Origin: Chelonoidis abingdonii | Lineage: Eukaryota; Chordata; Testudines; Testudinidae | Reading direction: 5' to 3' | Assembly: GCF_003597395.2 (NCBI RefSeq) | Contig: NC_133777.1 | Coordinates: 55,812,641 to 55,876,640, forward strand | Length of the DNA stretch: 64,000 bases | In this document: positions 1 to 12,505 of the stretch, one piece after another | Layout: the number at the start of each line of letters is the position of its first letter | How positions within the stretch are numbered: position 1 is the stretch's first letter | Notes under the pieces: generated by a model | The model's database searches: none | What the model was told of the DNA's origin: nothing | The model's input: only the letters and a program-made list of their open reading frames with translations | Translations under genes and position numbers: made by a program

Positions 1-3000
1 TGAATTTAAAATATTGTACCAAAATATTGAAACAGGTTGGTGAGAATCTCTCTCTATATTCTTGGGCTCCTGTTGAAAACAATCTGGTGCTAAAACTCTC
101 TTACGCCCTCCATCAAACCATACAAGTAAAGCAATTGTGGCTACATTATCTGCATTTTACCATTGGTTTTCAAGAAAGATTTCCCTGACTGATTGTGACG
201 TTTGAAACTGCAGTCAGACATCAACCATTCAGGTAGGTGAAGAAATATCAGTCAAGCATTGTATAGCCAAGAGCTATGAAAAATGTCTGCATCTCTGTTT
301 TAGATTTTCCAGTCATGAGATGAATTGCTAGCCAGAGAGGCGAGCGATTAAGACTGACTAATGTTTTTGCTGAGATTCTCTGACTCTGATTAGGGAATTG
401 GGGTAGGAGAGTAAAACGTGTCTGTTCCTCACCATGTTTAGCGAAACTAGTGACTGATAAACAAGATGGGTGTTGGTGACATGCCTTCTCATCCCTTTTG
501 AATTTCAGATAGCATCACTATGCGCATGCTAACTTGCTGGTCAGTATTTCCATGGCATAACTCTTCCTTCATAAAGCCTTAGTTAACTGGATTTGTGCAG
601 GGAACACCACAAGGTTGGGGAGATGGAAAACACACACCACACAGCCTTGGGGCTTGCAATAGTGGCGCCTGCATCCACATAACTGCAGAGTCAGTAGCCA
701 GTACTCCTTCCACCCTCTGGTTAGGGTGAGGTAGTACTCCTCACCAAGGCCCACACGAAAGGGGTAAAGCAGTGTTTAAGCACTGGGTGGTGAGGGCTGT
801 AGGTGGCAGTTTACCCCTTATGAATGGTCATAGCCCTACTTCTAGTGGTGAGATGATATCACTAATTCTGAGTAGTCTGTGTATATAAAAATCTTTCAAT
901 GGAAGGCTATAGCAGTTAAAAACATAGCCCAGGTAATTTATGACGTTTGGACTACTGCAGCTAGAGTTTGAGCTGTCCTAAGTAATTGTACATTTATAAA
1001 AGGCTTTGGCCTGACTGTGCAGTGTCTGATTTTTTTAAAATAGGCTGACAAGTGCATATTATCATTATTTTAAAATGATCACTGCTATCTACAACCATAC
1101 TTGTTTCCTTGCCGCTTGTATTGTAGCAATACGTCTCCTGGTGTAAAATCCAAAGTGGCAGCTCCATCTGTGCTTATTTTGCTACAGTTGATTGGTTGGT
1201 TGTTTCTAATACCTGCAAAAAAGTTTGTTATAGTTTGTTCATACAATGCCATGTCCTTTAACAATGTTAAATGAAATCTCTGCTTACCTCCCACTCTTCC
1301 TACTGAGTATTTACCAGGATTACTGCCAGATGCTTCCTTTGATTATTTGACTCCTTTACTCCTATCAGAGTCCAATCACCCTTGCTAACAGGCTTAAAAA
1401 TGATATTTCTTGTAAATTGCTGATTTAGTAGGAATCGGGGTGGGAGAACTTGCTTTACCTAAATTTGAATGCATTTGAACATTGTGGGTGGTGAAGTTTA
1501 AACTGAATGTTCAAAGGTTCACATTCCATGTTAGAGATACTGTGTTGGATGGGCAGAGAGAGGAAAATCCAGTCCCAGTCAATATTTGAGTAGGCAGGGT
1601 GAATTTTCATGTACATGAGATTTTCTTCCTGGCTAATTTCCTTAGCTTGGACAGTGATGGTTGGATGAAATCGGTAATAGCAGCTGGTTTTCAATTGCAT
1701 TTGAATACAAACTCTTCCTCCCCCAAGATGTAGGTAGAAACCAGGAAAACCTCCCCTGAAGTCAATGAATGCTGTTAGTGATATGTGCATCAGGCCCCTA
1801 GTGATTCTGAACTGATAACTGTTACTATATTTTATGTAAATCAATTGACAGATTCATATGAAGACTATGCCAGCTGCAATGTTCAGGCTTCTAACTGGCC
1901 AAGAGACACCCCTGTACATCTAGCACAAGGCTCTCTCTCTCAACAAAAGAACTAAATGATTCCATCAAAGTTGAAGTCTACAAAGAAGAAGAAAGAATTT
2001 TGTATGAATGAAAGGCTTTGAAACAGGACCTGAAGATTTCACAAACTGAATGGCCAAGAGTCTCTCCCTTGCCAAAAAATGATGATCATCTTTATTAAGA
2101 ACAATGACCCAAAATCTTTGTAAGACATAGTATTTTGCAACATCTTCTAAACTCTTTTCTCATTGAAACTTATACATATTTATTTGTAATCTTCATGTGG
2201 CATAGTGTACATCTGTCTGTCATGTTTGATAATATGAGAATGAGTCAGCAGAACATTTACTACAACGATAAGCAACTGAACAGCAGCCTCAATTTAAAAA
2301 AAAATATCCAAGTCCCATGTAATGGTCCCTCCACAGCATATTGCGTAATTTGAAAGCTGATCCAGGGCAGATGGCATTTTAACGTTTCAGGGATTAGGAA
2401 TGTGTGCTATTAGATTCTAATGTAAAGTAAAACCGTTGTAGTACTTGGTGTAGTTACATGTTACATTTGTTATAATGGTAAGTATAGCAAGGTGTGACTA
2501 TAAGTGTATAACAAAAGAACAGGAAAGTGTTTCTGATGCTAAATAAAGAATAAATGCCACAAAACTAAACATTTATTTACATTTATTTTTAATTTTCATG
2601 GTTTAACAGAACTTCTTTTCTGATACTTAAATGTGTTCCATGGTTTGTGTAATATTTTTTTATTACCCTTTGATTTACATTAGCTCACAAGGGGAGAGCC
2701 ATCCTTAGTCTTTTATAAAAAACATTCTTGTTCCTGAGGCATTGTTCTGAATGTTTGTTTCTGGTGAATGAGGGGGAACTAGCATCAACAGCAGTATTAG
2801 TATGTGTATAGATAAAATAAGTAGTAGTGAAGTTGTATTCGTTATGAGAAATTGTTCATTAATGTAACTTTGTCTTGATTTTTTGGGAGGGGGACAAGGC
2901 CTTGAAGAAAATACACTGTGACTTTAGAAGCCATACCATCCAGTAACTAAAGCTTTTTAGGATTTCAAGGGGTAACATACGTTGCATGCAACTGACCTTA

Positions 3001-4593
3001 GGAAAGAATTAACCCTATTATCACTAATAAATCTGGAGTAATAAAGACAACTTGCTTATCTTGTTTATTCTGTTAGTAAGTTTACTGAATTAAAAAATCT
3101 TCCTAGATGAAGAATTAAATGGAGCTATTTCTAAGTGCAGTTGCAAAGAATCACATAGTTGGAATCCATCTGCTGCCTTGAAGTCAGAATTATAGTAGGT
3201 GGTATATCTGCAGAATTCATAGTGAATGGATGCTTGCAATTACCCTACCTTGTTGCCACTGGATGTCACTGTAGCTCATGTGAATGTAGTTGAAGCAGCA
3301 TCAATTTAAAATATTAGCAGCATTGCTGATTGACAAACACACATTCTGAACTAAAGCTACCCATCTCCAGCTACACAGCCTTGTGACCTTTTCACAGATT
3401 GTCTGCCAAGTTCAGCGTGATACAAATGAAAACAGCCAAGCAATTAAACCCCAGAGATGTGTTTATAAAAGTTAAAATTTTGCACATTAGACTGGATTCC
3501 TTATGAGAACACTGATCATGCCCTTTTCTATCTCTGCCGAGTTGTAGCTTGCATTGTTTTGTTCTTAAAGACCAGGCAGGCACCATCTGCTGTTAGCATT
3601 GGCATTAGTTGAGTTTTTTTAGACCAATTTTTAATGCAGAAGAACTATTAGAAGAAAATTTTATTACTAAAATTATCCATGCGAACAAATGGAATAAACC
3701 AAATCAGAGGAAGATGATACATCTTTGGCATCCCATTAGGCCCTCAAGATTCAGGGTTTTAAAGAGGTTTTTCAGGGCCCAGGGCAAAATCTGAAACTGA
3801 ACCCTCCTCCCTTCCAAAATTACTGTGACAATGAAAGAGTTTAAGATGGGAGGGAATGGGGAGCAGGGTTAGCAAGGGTCCAGGACAGTGGAGTGGCTGC
3901 CCTCCTCACAGGGAGAGAGGAGCTCTAGCCCCTCCGCTGGTGGGAATGGTGTCCACAACCCTACTCCTAGCTCTGGATGGCTTCGGACCTGCCAGTTGAT
4001 GACAATAGTGGCAATGATAGGATCTGAGCCTGGCCAGGATAGGGGAGTCAAGTCTCATATTACCCATGATGCAATGCCACTCCCTCAAATTTGGCTCAGC
4101 TCCCCCCCCCCCCAATTTGGGGGGCCCTCTCAAACAAGGCAGGAGGGCAAACTGCCCTTTTTGTGCTTCCCCCAGGTAGCCCTGTCTGGATTCAGCTCAA
4201 CGGTTGGCCATGAAAGGTTCTGGAAGTCAGCTTTTAGGCAATTGCAGCAGTGCAATGGCTTTGTCCATAGTGCACCTGCGGGACATAATTTGTAGTGAAT
4301 TTAGACCTTAATTTATAATGGCATCTCCCAAACCACCAAACTCACGAGCATTCAGAAGAAAGCAAAAAATAAACCACTGTGCAGCCTTTACTAGAATTTA
4401 AAAGGGCAATGGGCATTTGAGAAACACAACAGCTCTAGCAGAAAATAACAATTAGCTTAGCGTCATGAAACCGATGTACACTTAGATATGGAAAGAAAGG
4501 AATCAGCAAAAGGAGCTGTGCTCCTATAATAAGAGCGAATTTTTGTATTTCTAACCAAATCAGTTTTTGCAGAAGCAAAGTCCAGAAATACTT
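1..4593. other. Flank downstream of the gene, no gene recognised
   Basis: AT-rich unique-looking sequence without a supportable exon or RNA gene. The part at about 3770-4290 is more GC-rich, with a C homopolymer near 4101-4113, and reads like an old degraded repeat, but I cannot name it. Open frames here are short and carry no recognisable motif. Confidence 0.5.
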
Positions 4594-4974
4594 TTTATTA
4601 AAACACTGATGATAGTTAAAACCCATTGAGGTACATTAAATAAATGTAACTTGTACAAAAGGTCGCTTGGTGATGGTTTTCAGGAAATGCTGCATGGCAG
4701 CAGCATCTCCATCAATGCGTTCAAATCAATGCGTATCTTTTTGGGAAAAACATTTGTTACAAGTTTAATAATAACCATTTAAATTTTGCAAAATGCAGGG
4801 CTTAAAAATTTACATTCAGAAAAAGAGTGGTGGTGGTCTGCTATTAAATAAAAAGTGGAATTCCAAAGGAAGACACTTTTTTTCCTTTCTAAGCCATCCA
4901 TTATTTGCATTTCTCCATGTGCTGGACTCTTCTCTTTGCTGGAATCAGCTTTTCTGCATACCTGTAAACTGTTG
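4594..4974 (-). other. Putative 3' UTR with poly(A) signals
   Basis: Downstream of the TGA on the minus strand there is an ATTAAA at 4769-4764 and a canonical AATAAA at 4599-4594. Either could end the transcript. No other feature is seen between them. The 3' end is inferred; RNA data would decide it. Confidence 0.45.
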
Positions 4975-5160
4975 TCAAAGGATGGTCTCCCGGCAAACGC
5001 CAATCAAACTGTGTGGCCTGTTCCGCTCTAAACTGCGAGTGATATGGGACCTGCGTAAGAAGGCAACTGGAGAACTTAGAGCACCACAACTCTGAAGGTG
5101 AAGATCTTCTTGAAGTCGTTTTCTAGAGGTATTCACATTCTGCTGGGAACTTGTAATTAC
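4975..5160 (-). CDS. ENTREP1: ENTREP-family terminal coding exon
   Basis: The acceptor is ...ctccccctttatcag|GTA ATT ACA, in phase 0, directly continuing the IIDQ end of the previous exon. It encodes 61 residues and a TGA at 4975-4977: VITSSQQNVNTSRKRL, then LHLQSCGALSS, then RSLERNRPHSLIGVCRETIL. The FAM189 family ends with a basic, Ser-rich segment of the form LHLRSCGDLSS...RPHSL...RET, so both the identity and the stop are well supported. A chance frame through the acceptor extends the ORF a few codons upstream and should be ignored. Confidence 0.85.
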   Translation of the reverse strand, partial: VITSSQQNVNTSRKRLQEDLHLQSCGALSSPVAFLRRSHITRSLERNRPHSLIGVCRETIL

Positions 5161-5395
5161 CTGATAAAGGGGGAGCATGGAGGGAGGCAGAGGAAAAGGA
5201 GACAGGATACTTTAAAGTGGCAATTCTTCAACAAAAAAAACTTCAAAAACAGACTCCAACGAGAAATTGCAGAACTGGAATTAATTTGCACACTGGACAC
5301 CATCAAATTAGGTCTGAATAAAGACTGGGAGTGGATGGGTCACTCCACAACTAATTTCCCCCTGCTGATACACACACCTTTTGTCAACTGTTTGA

Positions 5396-5685
5396 AATGA
5401 GCCACCTTGATTGCATTGAACTCATTAGCATGACAAAAGTGATTTTTCCTCCCTTCTTGTGAACTGTTGAGAATAGTCCACTTCCACCTTAATTGAATTG
5501 GCTCGTTAGCACTGACCCCTCACTTGGTAAGGCAACTCTCATCTTTTCATATGCTGTGTATTTATACCTTACTGTATTTTCCACTCCATGCATCTGATGA
5601 AGTGGGTTTTAGCCCACGAAAACTTATGTCCAAATAAATGTATTAGTCTCTAAGGTGCCACAAGGACTCCTTGTTGTTTTTGAGG
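5396..5685 (-). repeat. Common chelonian interspersed repeat (minus copy)
   Basis: Contains the short hairpin 'aagtgggttttagcccacgaaa' region near 5600-5623, then 'tctaaggtgccacaaggact' and a poly-T-like end. I recognise this as the repeat scattered through turtle genomes. A second copy in the other orientation is at 57425-57545. Class is not certain (SINE or non-autonomous DNA element). Confidence 0.7.
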
Positions 5686-7165
5686 ATAAGAGGTGTTTGT
5701 TTCACTGCAAAGATTCAGTCACTTCTGTTACAGCAGCAGTTTTCTGCTCACTCTCTTTTATTGAATGTTACCTAATACTGGTTAGCCCACAGAAGGTAAA
5801 ATCCTAATACTAACCACCAGTCAATGGCCTTTATTTCAAGTGGGAGGGGCTGTGCTTTTGCTGCTGAAATCTCAGCTTCATTCCTCACTGACAACCCATG
5901 AAGCAGCACCATGTAGCTGCCGCCAGGACAAAGAATGCAGAAACCACCGTCGTCCTTCAAAAAAAATCTTGGTTTAAATTAAAGAAAATATGTTCCCCCT
6001 TCTCATATGGGAACAAACCAGTAATTGGGGGCCTTCCAAATGGTCAGACCTGGATCCAGCTAGACAGGAAGCCAGCGTTAGGCTGCAGTGACCTCAGGCT
6101 CTTGCACTTCATGCTGCTTCAGTCAGACTTTTAGAGATAGAGGGGAGACAGAGCACTGCTGTGGTTGGCCTCAGCTGATCAGAAAGTAAGTGATAGAATT
6201 GTGACTCCTGCTGAGGCATGAAGGAGGGGAATTGGAAGGTGTTTTCTCAGAACACAGCTTTACCTTTTAGTCCTCAAGTATAAGTTTGGGACAATGAACT
6301 TGCTTAGAGAGGAGAGGGTCATGTGTGTTTTGGAGAGGAAAAGAGAGATTGATTTTTCCTGGCCATTAACTAAAATTTGTGTTCTTTCTCACCATCACTT
6401 AAAGAGCAACTCTTTTGTGAAGTAGCTTGTCACTTCCATTTACACCTCTAAGTCTGAATTACATAATGGTTATTGAAAAGGCTCTGAGCTTCAAGAGCAG
6501 ATTGATGGAGCTGCTTAGACTTTGTTAATGTTTGCTGACTGGAAAAATAACTTTACTAGGATTGTTCCCTTTGTTTGAAGCAGCCATGTGTCTCCTCAGA
6601 TCTCAAAAACTACACTTAGTAAAAATGGAAACCACGCGTGTGATTTTTATCGTCTGTCTAAAACACTCAGTCTATAGTATTTTTCTTTTTGAGAAGTTAT
6701 GGCTTTCCATTATAGCCCTAATATACTGTTTTCAGCTTTCTAACCTTTGGGAGTTAATGACCGATAATGATTTCAAAGTAATAAAAATGTTAACGATGTA
6801 AGGTCACTGTGGAATTCTTAAGTATCTCAGGATATTACTGCTTTTCCACTGCTGTAACTAGATATAGTAAGGTTTGTATTTCAATTTGTTCTATTCGCCA
6901 GCAAGCAAAAGGCTAATGCAAATTATCTTACAATCAGGCCTTGGTCAGTGGTGAACACTTTGTACAGCACTTAAGTTTCTCTCACAATGCTATTTAATGA
7001 CCACTATATCACATATTTAAAGACACAGGAAGTTTTCATACTGCTGAGGAAAAGAGTGGACAAGCAGGAAAATGCGAAAGAGACAATGATCTCTACAATA
7101 TGGGGTTGCTCCCATTTATATATCCTCAATTTTCAACCCAGAATCTTATGGTAGTGGGCTAGCAT

Positions 7166-7560
7166 CAGTGTTCCCTCTAATTTTCCCCACACATGTATGG
7201 AATGAATTTTGTTACGTGCACCAATACGGAGATTGGTCCGAGGGATTCAGAGTTTGGGAGGGGACTCAGGGCTGGAACAGAGGTTGGAGTGCAGGGGTGT
7301 GAGGGCTCCAGTTGAGGATGTGGGGCTGGGGTTGGGGATGAGGGGCTCAGGGCTGGGGCAGAGAGTTGGGGTGTGTGTGTGTGTGGGAGGGTGAGGATGC
7401 CGTCTGGAAGTGCAAGCCTGGGCCAATGGACTCGGGATGCAGGAGCTACGGGAGGGAGAGAGGACTCCCCCTATCTCTCTCTCCCTGAAGAGATGCTTCT
7501 CCCCTGGCCGCAGCAGGTTGGGGCCGGGGCCAGAGGTTCTCTGAGCACTTGCCCAGCCAT
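7166..7560. repeat. Turtle repeat starting 'cagtgttccctctaa', GC-rich interior
   Basis: The left end and the following 'gaatgaattttgttacgtgcaccaata' region are typical of a repeat I recognise from turtle genomes. The interior becomes G-rich with loosely repeated 'ggggctcagggctgggg' units and a short (GT)n at about 7370-7386. The right end is not clear. Confidence 0.5.
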
Positions 7561-8294
7561 GCACCTTACAGGCAATTTAGGGTAGCATGTCTCTCAGACA
7601 GCCTCCCGAACCATTGGGAGAAGGGAGCTCCATTTCTACAGCTGATATTTTTGCTTCCACATAAGCTTCATGCATTGTTCAATGCTTTGTGTTTTCATGG
7701 TCTCTTCGAAGCATGTGAACCAAACTTATTCCTCAGTCAAAGGTGTGGGGATTCCCTGTTCCTTAATTCTGAGAATTAGAATTTGACAGCTTCCTAAAAA
7801 ATAACCAAACCTGGTGTTCATCTTCTAGCCAGAAGCACGGGTGAGCACTGTTCTCCTTCAGAACAGATGCAAATACCACTTGTCCATCTACCCATTCTTG
7901 GGTAGTTGGTAGACTCCATCCCTCCCTTCTGCTATCCAAATGTATCTGCTGCACAATGCAGCTGAGCATTAGTAGTTCAAGAAGTAAAAGCTCCAAGTCA
8001 GTTTCCAAACCTTTGTACCCTATGTCCTCAAATACATTTTCCACCCCTGCCTTACAGGTGGGGAGAAGAGAGTAAGCTTAAAAATAAGGTGAGAGTTCCC
8101 TACAAATCTTCAAGGATAGCATCAGTATAAATTCCTGCTCTGTGGAGTTTAGTCGTAAAGCCCATCTTTCAAATCACGTCTTGTTCAGTTCAAAATATGT
8201 CATTGCTTGACAAAATTAATATTCTAAAGCCAACCCACGACACAAGCTGGGAATGGTGCTAACATGATAATTATAAGAACCATAATGGTCCTAC

Positions 8295-8623
8295 CTGGTC
8301 TATAATGTTGGCACTGAAGATGGCTTCTTCCATGTGTCTTTCATCAGATTTGATTACAGATCTTATGCTGTTTACAACATGACGCACTTCTGGAGGGAGA
8401 TTACAGTTTGAATGTTCCAAAAATTTAGCCACCAAAATTTTTGTGTCTTTATACGCCTTAAGGTCTACTAAAGAGTGCGGTCGCTCTTTGGAGATTGTGT
8501 TGAAGGCCTTTGGCTTTAATTGTAGGTCAATTTTCCTTGTCTCTCTTTGTTTTCCAGTGCGTGGGAAACAGCTTACAGAGTCCTGGCAAGCAGAGGCAGC
8601 CACATGAGAACTAGAAACGGGAA
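8295..8623 (-). CDS. ENTREP1: ENTREP-family exon with conserved HMEEAI block
   Basis: This 329-nt exon has a very good acceptor (a C/T-rich run then ...tttttag|TT CCC) and donor (GACCAG|gtagga). The leading TT joins the G left by the serine-rich exon to make GTT. It encodes PVSSSHVAASACQDSVSCF early, then RPHSLVDLKAYKDTK, FLEHSNCNLPPEVRHVV and SDERHMEEAIFSAN, ending IIDQ in phase 0. The block from SLxDxKxYxDTK to HMEEAIxSA is what I recall as the conserved C-terminal domain of the A-type FAM189 proteins; it appears helical and has no known catalytic role. An initiation codon inside this exon is not needed: it is internal. Confidence 0.85.
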
Positions 8624-9429
8624 CTAAAAATAAAGGGGGGGAAATGAATCTTTTAAAAAAAGGCTAGAATAAGAAAGGTGTCAAATCAAACATCCTGACA
8701 GGGGAATATTATAATGTTCAGCCTACAACCTATAACTCCTAGTAGGTTCACAGTGGAACAAACGTATAAAACAAAGGAAACATTTAAAAATAGTTATTTT
8801 AAAGACTTCTAATAAGGGAACTGACTGCTGGTGAAACACTTCACACTGGTGTTCCTTGAAAAGATCTCCCTTTACCCCCAGAAAAGGTACAGCACAGAGT
8901 GCCAGGGCAACGTTCCTCTCCAGGACCAAGAGGCACCACATGGGAGAGTGAATAGTTAAAAATCTTCATGTTCATTGACCCTTCTGCTAATATTGCTATC
9001 ATGAATGCCAATTGATACTAATTGTGTTAGGGGAAATTTTTCCACTACAGACTGGGCTCAGACAAACATTTATTATATACAAGCCACTGCCCCTATGCTA
9101 TAAACACAGCTGTAGGCTCAAGTTCCCAGGACAACTAGTCAGACCAAGAAAAGTTTAGGACTGGGCTGCAGGCCTCAGTCATTTTATACCGAAGTGAATA
9201 ATGCATCAAACCACTGTGAAAATAGAGTAAAAGCCCATGCTGAAATAAAAAGATCCAAGTCTTCACTGATTTTCTCCTGAAGGCTGCTTCCCAAAATATG
9301 TGGGTGTGCTGCATTATAATCTGTCACAAAACTCTGCCCTCACACCTACTTCAGTGCTTCCAATATGTTTTACTAAGGCAACCTACCAACTGCATTGTCT
9401 TTTTTGTGAACCACCATTACATATACATA

Positions 9430-9640
9430 TCCTGCGCCCTGGCACTGCAACCCTAACGGTGGACTGGTGATGGAGGGACAGCAGGGCCAAACTTAAGTGG
9501 TGGTGCAACCCCAGGTGCAGGACAGGAGCCACTGCTGCAGGGTGAGCATAGGGTGGACTCACTCTGCACCGAGCCGTGAGAAGTGTACATGTGCCTAAGG
9601 CCCCGTGACCCAGAATGGGATGGTTTGGGAACCATCTCTT
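9430..9640. repeat. Degraded GC-rich repeat remnant
   Basis: A GC-rich island in AT-rich intron. It contains 'gcaaccctaacggtggactgg' near its left end and 'tttgggaaccat' near its right end, which look like decayed DNA-transposon ends. No TSD is convincing. Confidence 0.3.
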
Positions 9641-9789
9641 TTAACTGAAGAAACTGTAATGAAGCACTAGAGTAAAAGAAAAAAAGTTCAGAGGCCCCAG
9701 GCTCAGCACTAGAAAGAGTGATAATGTCTGGATCTAGGCATCATGTGCATGGAAAATGGTGTTATCCAATATCGAACATAATTTTTGTA

Positions 9790-9959
9790 CACCTCTACCC
9801 CGATATAACGCTGTCCTCGGGAGCCAAAAAATCTTACCGCGTTATAGGTGAAACCGCGTTATATCGAACTTGCTTTGATCCGCCGGAGCGCGCAGCCCCG
9901 CCCCCGGGATGCTGCTTTACCGCGTCATATCCAAATTCATGTTATATGGGGTAGAGGTG
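9790..9959. mobile_element. 170-bp MITE, Tc1/mariner-like, TA target site
   Basis: Perfect-looking terminal inverted repeats: left 'cacctctaccccgatataac' and right ending 'gttatatggggtagaggtg'. A TA dinucleotide flanks each side (9788-9789 and 9960-9961), consistent with Tc1/mariner target choice. The middle is CpG-rich and non-coding. A second internal inverted pair ('ccgcgttata'/'aaccgcgttatatcg') suggests strong secondary structure. Confidence 0.8.
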
Positions 9960-11557
9960 TATATTATTATTGTTAACAGAGTTTGGCGGAAAAGAGTCCC
10001 AATTACTTGATTTTATTTTTCAGTCTGTAGCTTGTTATAGTTATTGATGGGGAAAAAAAAAAACCATAATACAATTTTAGGAAATTGACTCCTCTCCTGT
10101 TTCTAATGCAGCCTGAAATAATCCTGTTTCCTAATGTTGGCTACATGTAGGAGTGCAGGCAAATTATCACCTGTTAAGAAATGTTTCCAGAGGATGCATT
10201 TTCCTCTTTGTTGTATATTTATCAAAGGTGCACATATTTAATGTTATAGGCCTAATCTTGAAAGCCAATTGACATCAGTGATGTGCAGTAAGGACTCAGC
10301 TCCTCTTGGGAACAGTCCCTATTGTAACTCCTCAAGAGACCCAATTAACCACAGAGGTATCTAGGATGTACTAGAAACAAGCAGGATGAATTCCTCTTGC
10401 CTCTATGTCTAAAGGAGCAGGAGTTTCGTTTAACAATTTCATTCTCTGTTACAGAATCATTCTGTTGCAGAGCAAGTGTCATGCACCACTAATTTTAGTT
10501 AATGTACACATTCTGGAGAATACCTTGCCACCTTTTCCTGAGCTCCATCCTATCATTCAGGTGCCAAAGCATCAATGAACTGCCGACAGGCTAGCAAAGC
10601 ATCTGCAAACAGCTCCAGAGGATACCTGAGAGGCCAGCACAATGATCATGTGATGGTGCCACATAGTAATTACCACCACAGTCTTCTGACAGTCAAAAAG
10701 GATTAAATCTGCCCATTTGTGGTAAGCCTGTTTATTACTCTTTCCAACACTGAAAACTATTTTGAACTTATAGGTACATTAGAGGATGTTTTTCTTCTGC
10801 ATCTTCAGGGCAAAGCAGATAATGTAAAACTGGTCTAATCCTTCCTGGCAGAGTGTATAATTAAACCAGGAAAAAACAATACTAAAAGAACACTGAGTCT
10901 CTCAAACTCAAAGCCATAATGAAATTAAGAGGGCTGGCTGCTTCTGCCCTTAACTTGCCTTGGTGTACCTAGGTACTGCAATACATGACAGTGTATGGCT
11001 TTCCAGTTAAGAGGTGACATTTCAATGGGTTTAAGTGGAATTTGTCTTGGCAGCCTTTACTACACTCATGGTGCTTAACATACCTGGGGCATAGAGCAAA
11101 ATGAAACACTAGACATTGTGGTCTGCCACACTAGTCACTATAGAGAATGCCAACAATGGATTGGGTTACTCTGGGCTAGCGTGCACAGCGATAGTGGCAA
11201 ATCCTCCCAGCGTAGATGCAGTTTATACTAGTATCACTAATTGTTTTAGTCTTTCTTTGTTATGGTAATAGCTTATTGAAAAAAATACAAACAATTGATT
11301 TATAAATACTTTTAAAATTGAGAACCCCTTTCTTATTGAGACTGTATGTGAACCTACCACAGTCACAATGTGCAGCGATTACTGACCATGAGAGTCTGTT
11401 ACATCAAAGATATTTTTGATGTTCTTGTATCTGAATCAACAGATTTCCTGCTTTAAACAAACAAAAAAACAAGAAATCTGACTCCCAGTACCAAGAGGTA
11501 AGTGGATGGATTATTGACCAAAGAGACCAGAATGAGTCTATCACGTCAAGTCTTAGG

Positions 11558-11853
11558 GCTGGTCTACACTACAGGGGAAAATCGATCTTAGATACGCAAC
11601 TTCAGCGACGTGAGTAACGTAGCTGAAGTCAAAGTATCTAAGATCGAATTACTCACTGTCCTCACGGCACGGGATCGACGTCCGCGGCTCCCCCTGTCGA
11701 TTCCGCAACTCCGCTTGGCTTGGTGGCGTTCCGGAATCAATATAAGCGTGTTCGGATATCGATATATCGCATCTAGATGAGATGCGATATATCGATCCCC
11801 GAGCAATCGATTGCTACCCGCCAATATGGCCGGTAGTGAAGACGTAGCCTTAC
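11558..11853. mobile_element. Turtle MITE with 'gggctggtctacact' end
   Basis: Left end 'ttagggctggtctacactac'; right end is a decayed match ('gtagtgaagacgtagcctta'). The interior holds the imperfect palindrome around 'tagatacgcaacttcagc' / 'gctgaagtcaaagtatcta' (11590-11642) and a second palindrome around 'gatatcgatatatcgcatct' / 'agatgcgatatatcgatc' (11754-11800). The TTA-flanked end suggests a Harbinger-type family, but that is tentative. Confidence 0.65.
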
Positions 11854-12384
11854 TTGGGGGCACATTAATCTGAGGATTATTGACACAAAAGTCCATAAAG
11901 TCTTAAACCTGCTTGGAAGCAAATACTTTAATTCCTGGATTATTAATACATTAGGCGTAATGGCTGTTGTGTTACTGTAGGTACTGCGCAAGTGCAATAA
12001 TTCTGCTCAAATATTTTATGCTGGAAGCTAATTGCTGTACAATGGCTGTAGCACGCGTGATCCAATCTGGCAGAGACTCTCCACATCAATGTGTAGCGTT
12101 ACATTTATAAATCACTAAAAATCAGGATTTATATAGTGGAAATATGGCAGGCACCTAAGAGAAGTTAATTGGTGGCACCTAGGAGTGAAAACTGAGTTCT
12201 AATTAACATTTTCCTACAACTTCTCCATCAGGAGACACATACCTGGTCTTCCCCCATGAAAGATGCCCCCCCCACAAATCTACCGATGTAAACTTGGGCA
12301 AATCACTTTATTTTCTGTGCATAAATTCCCCATCTATACAATGGGGATAACAAATAATTTCTCTCCCCCACCCTTTCTCTTTTG

Positions 12385-12505
12385 TCTTTTTAGACTAATC
12401 TTTTTGGGGTAGGGACTCTCTTTTCACTATATATTTGTACAGCACTAGCAGGATTAGTCTCATCTGAGGCCTCTAGATGCTACCGTAACACAAATTATAA
12501 TAAAA
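12385..12505. repeat. Old L2/SINE-like 3' tail
   Basis: The string 'ctttttggggtagggactct', followed by 'tttgtacagcactagca' and 'tagatgctaccgtaacacaa', is a widespread amniote repeat tail. A related copy is at 21785-21915. Confidence 0.5.

Larger units (their letters stand above)
5161..8294 (-). other. Intron (last intron of the ENTREP-family gene)
   Basis: Lies between the HMEEAI exon and the terminal exon. Holds the chelonian repeat at 5396-5685 and a GC-rich repeat block at about 7166-7560. The rest shows no coding signal on either strand. Confidence 0.6.

Noticed and set aside
8271..8603. Small gene starting at a GTG inside the 8.3-8.6 kb ORF
   Set aside because: The region is an internal exon with its own acceptor upstream at 8624-8625 and phase-matched neighbours.
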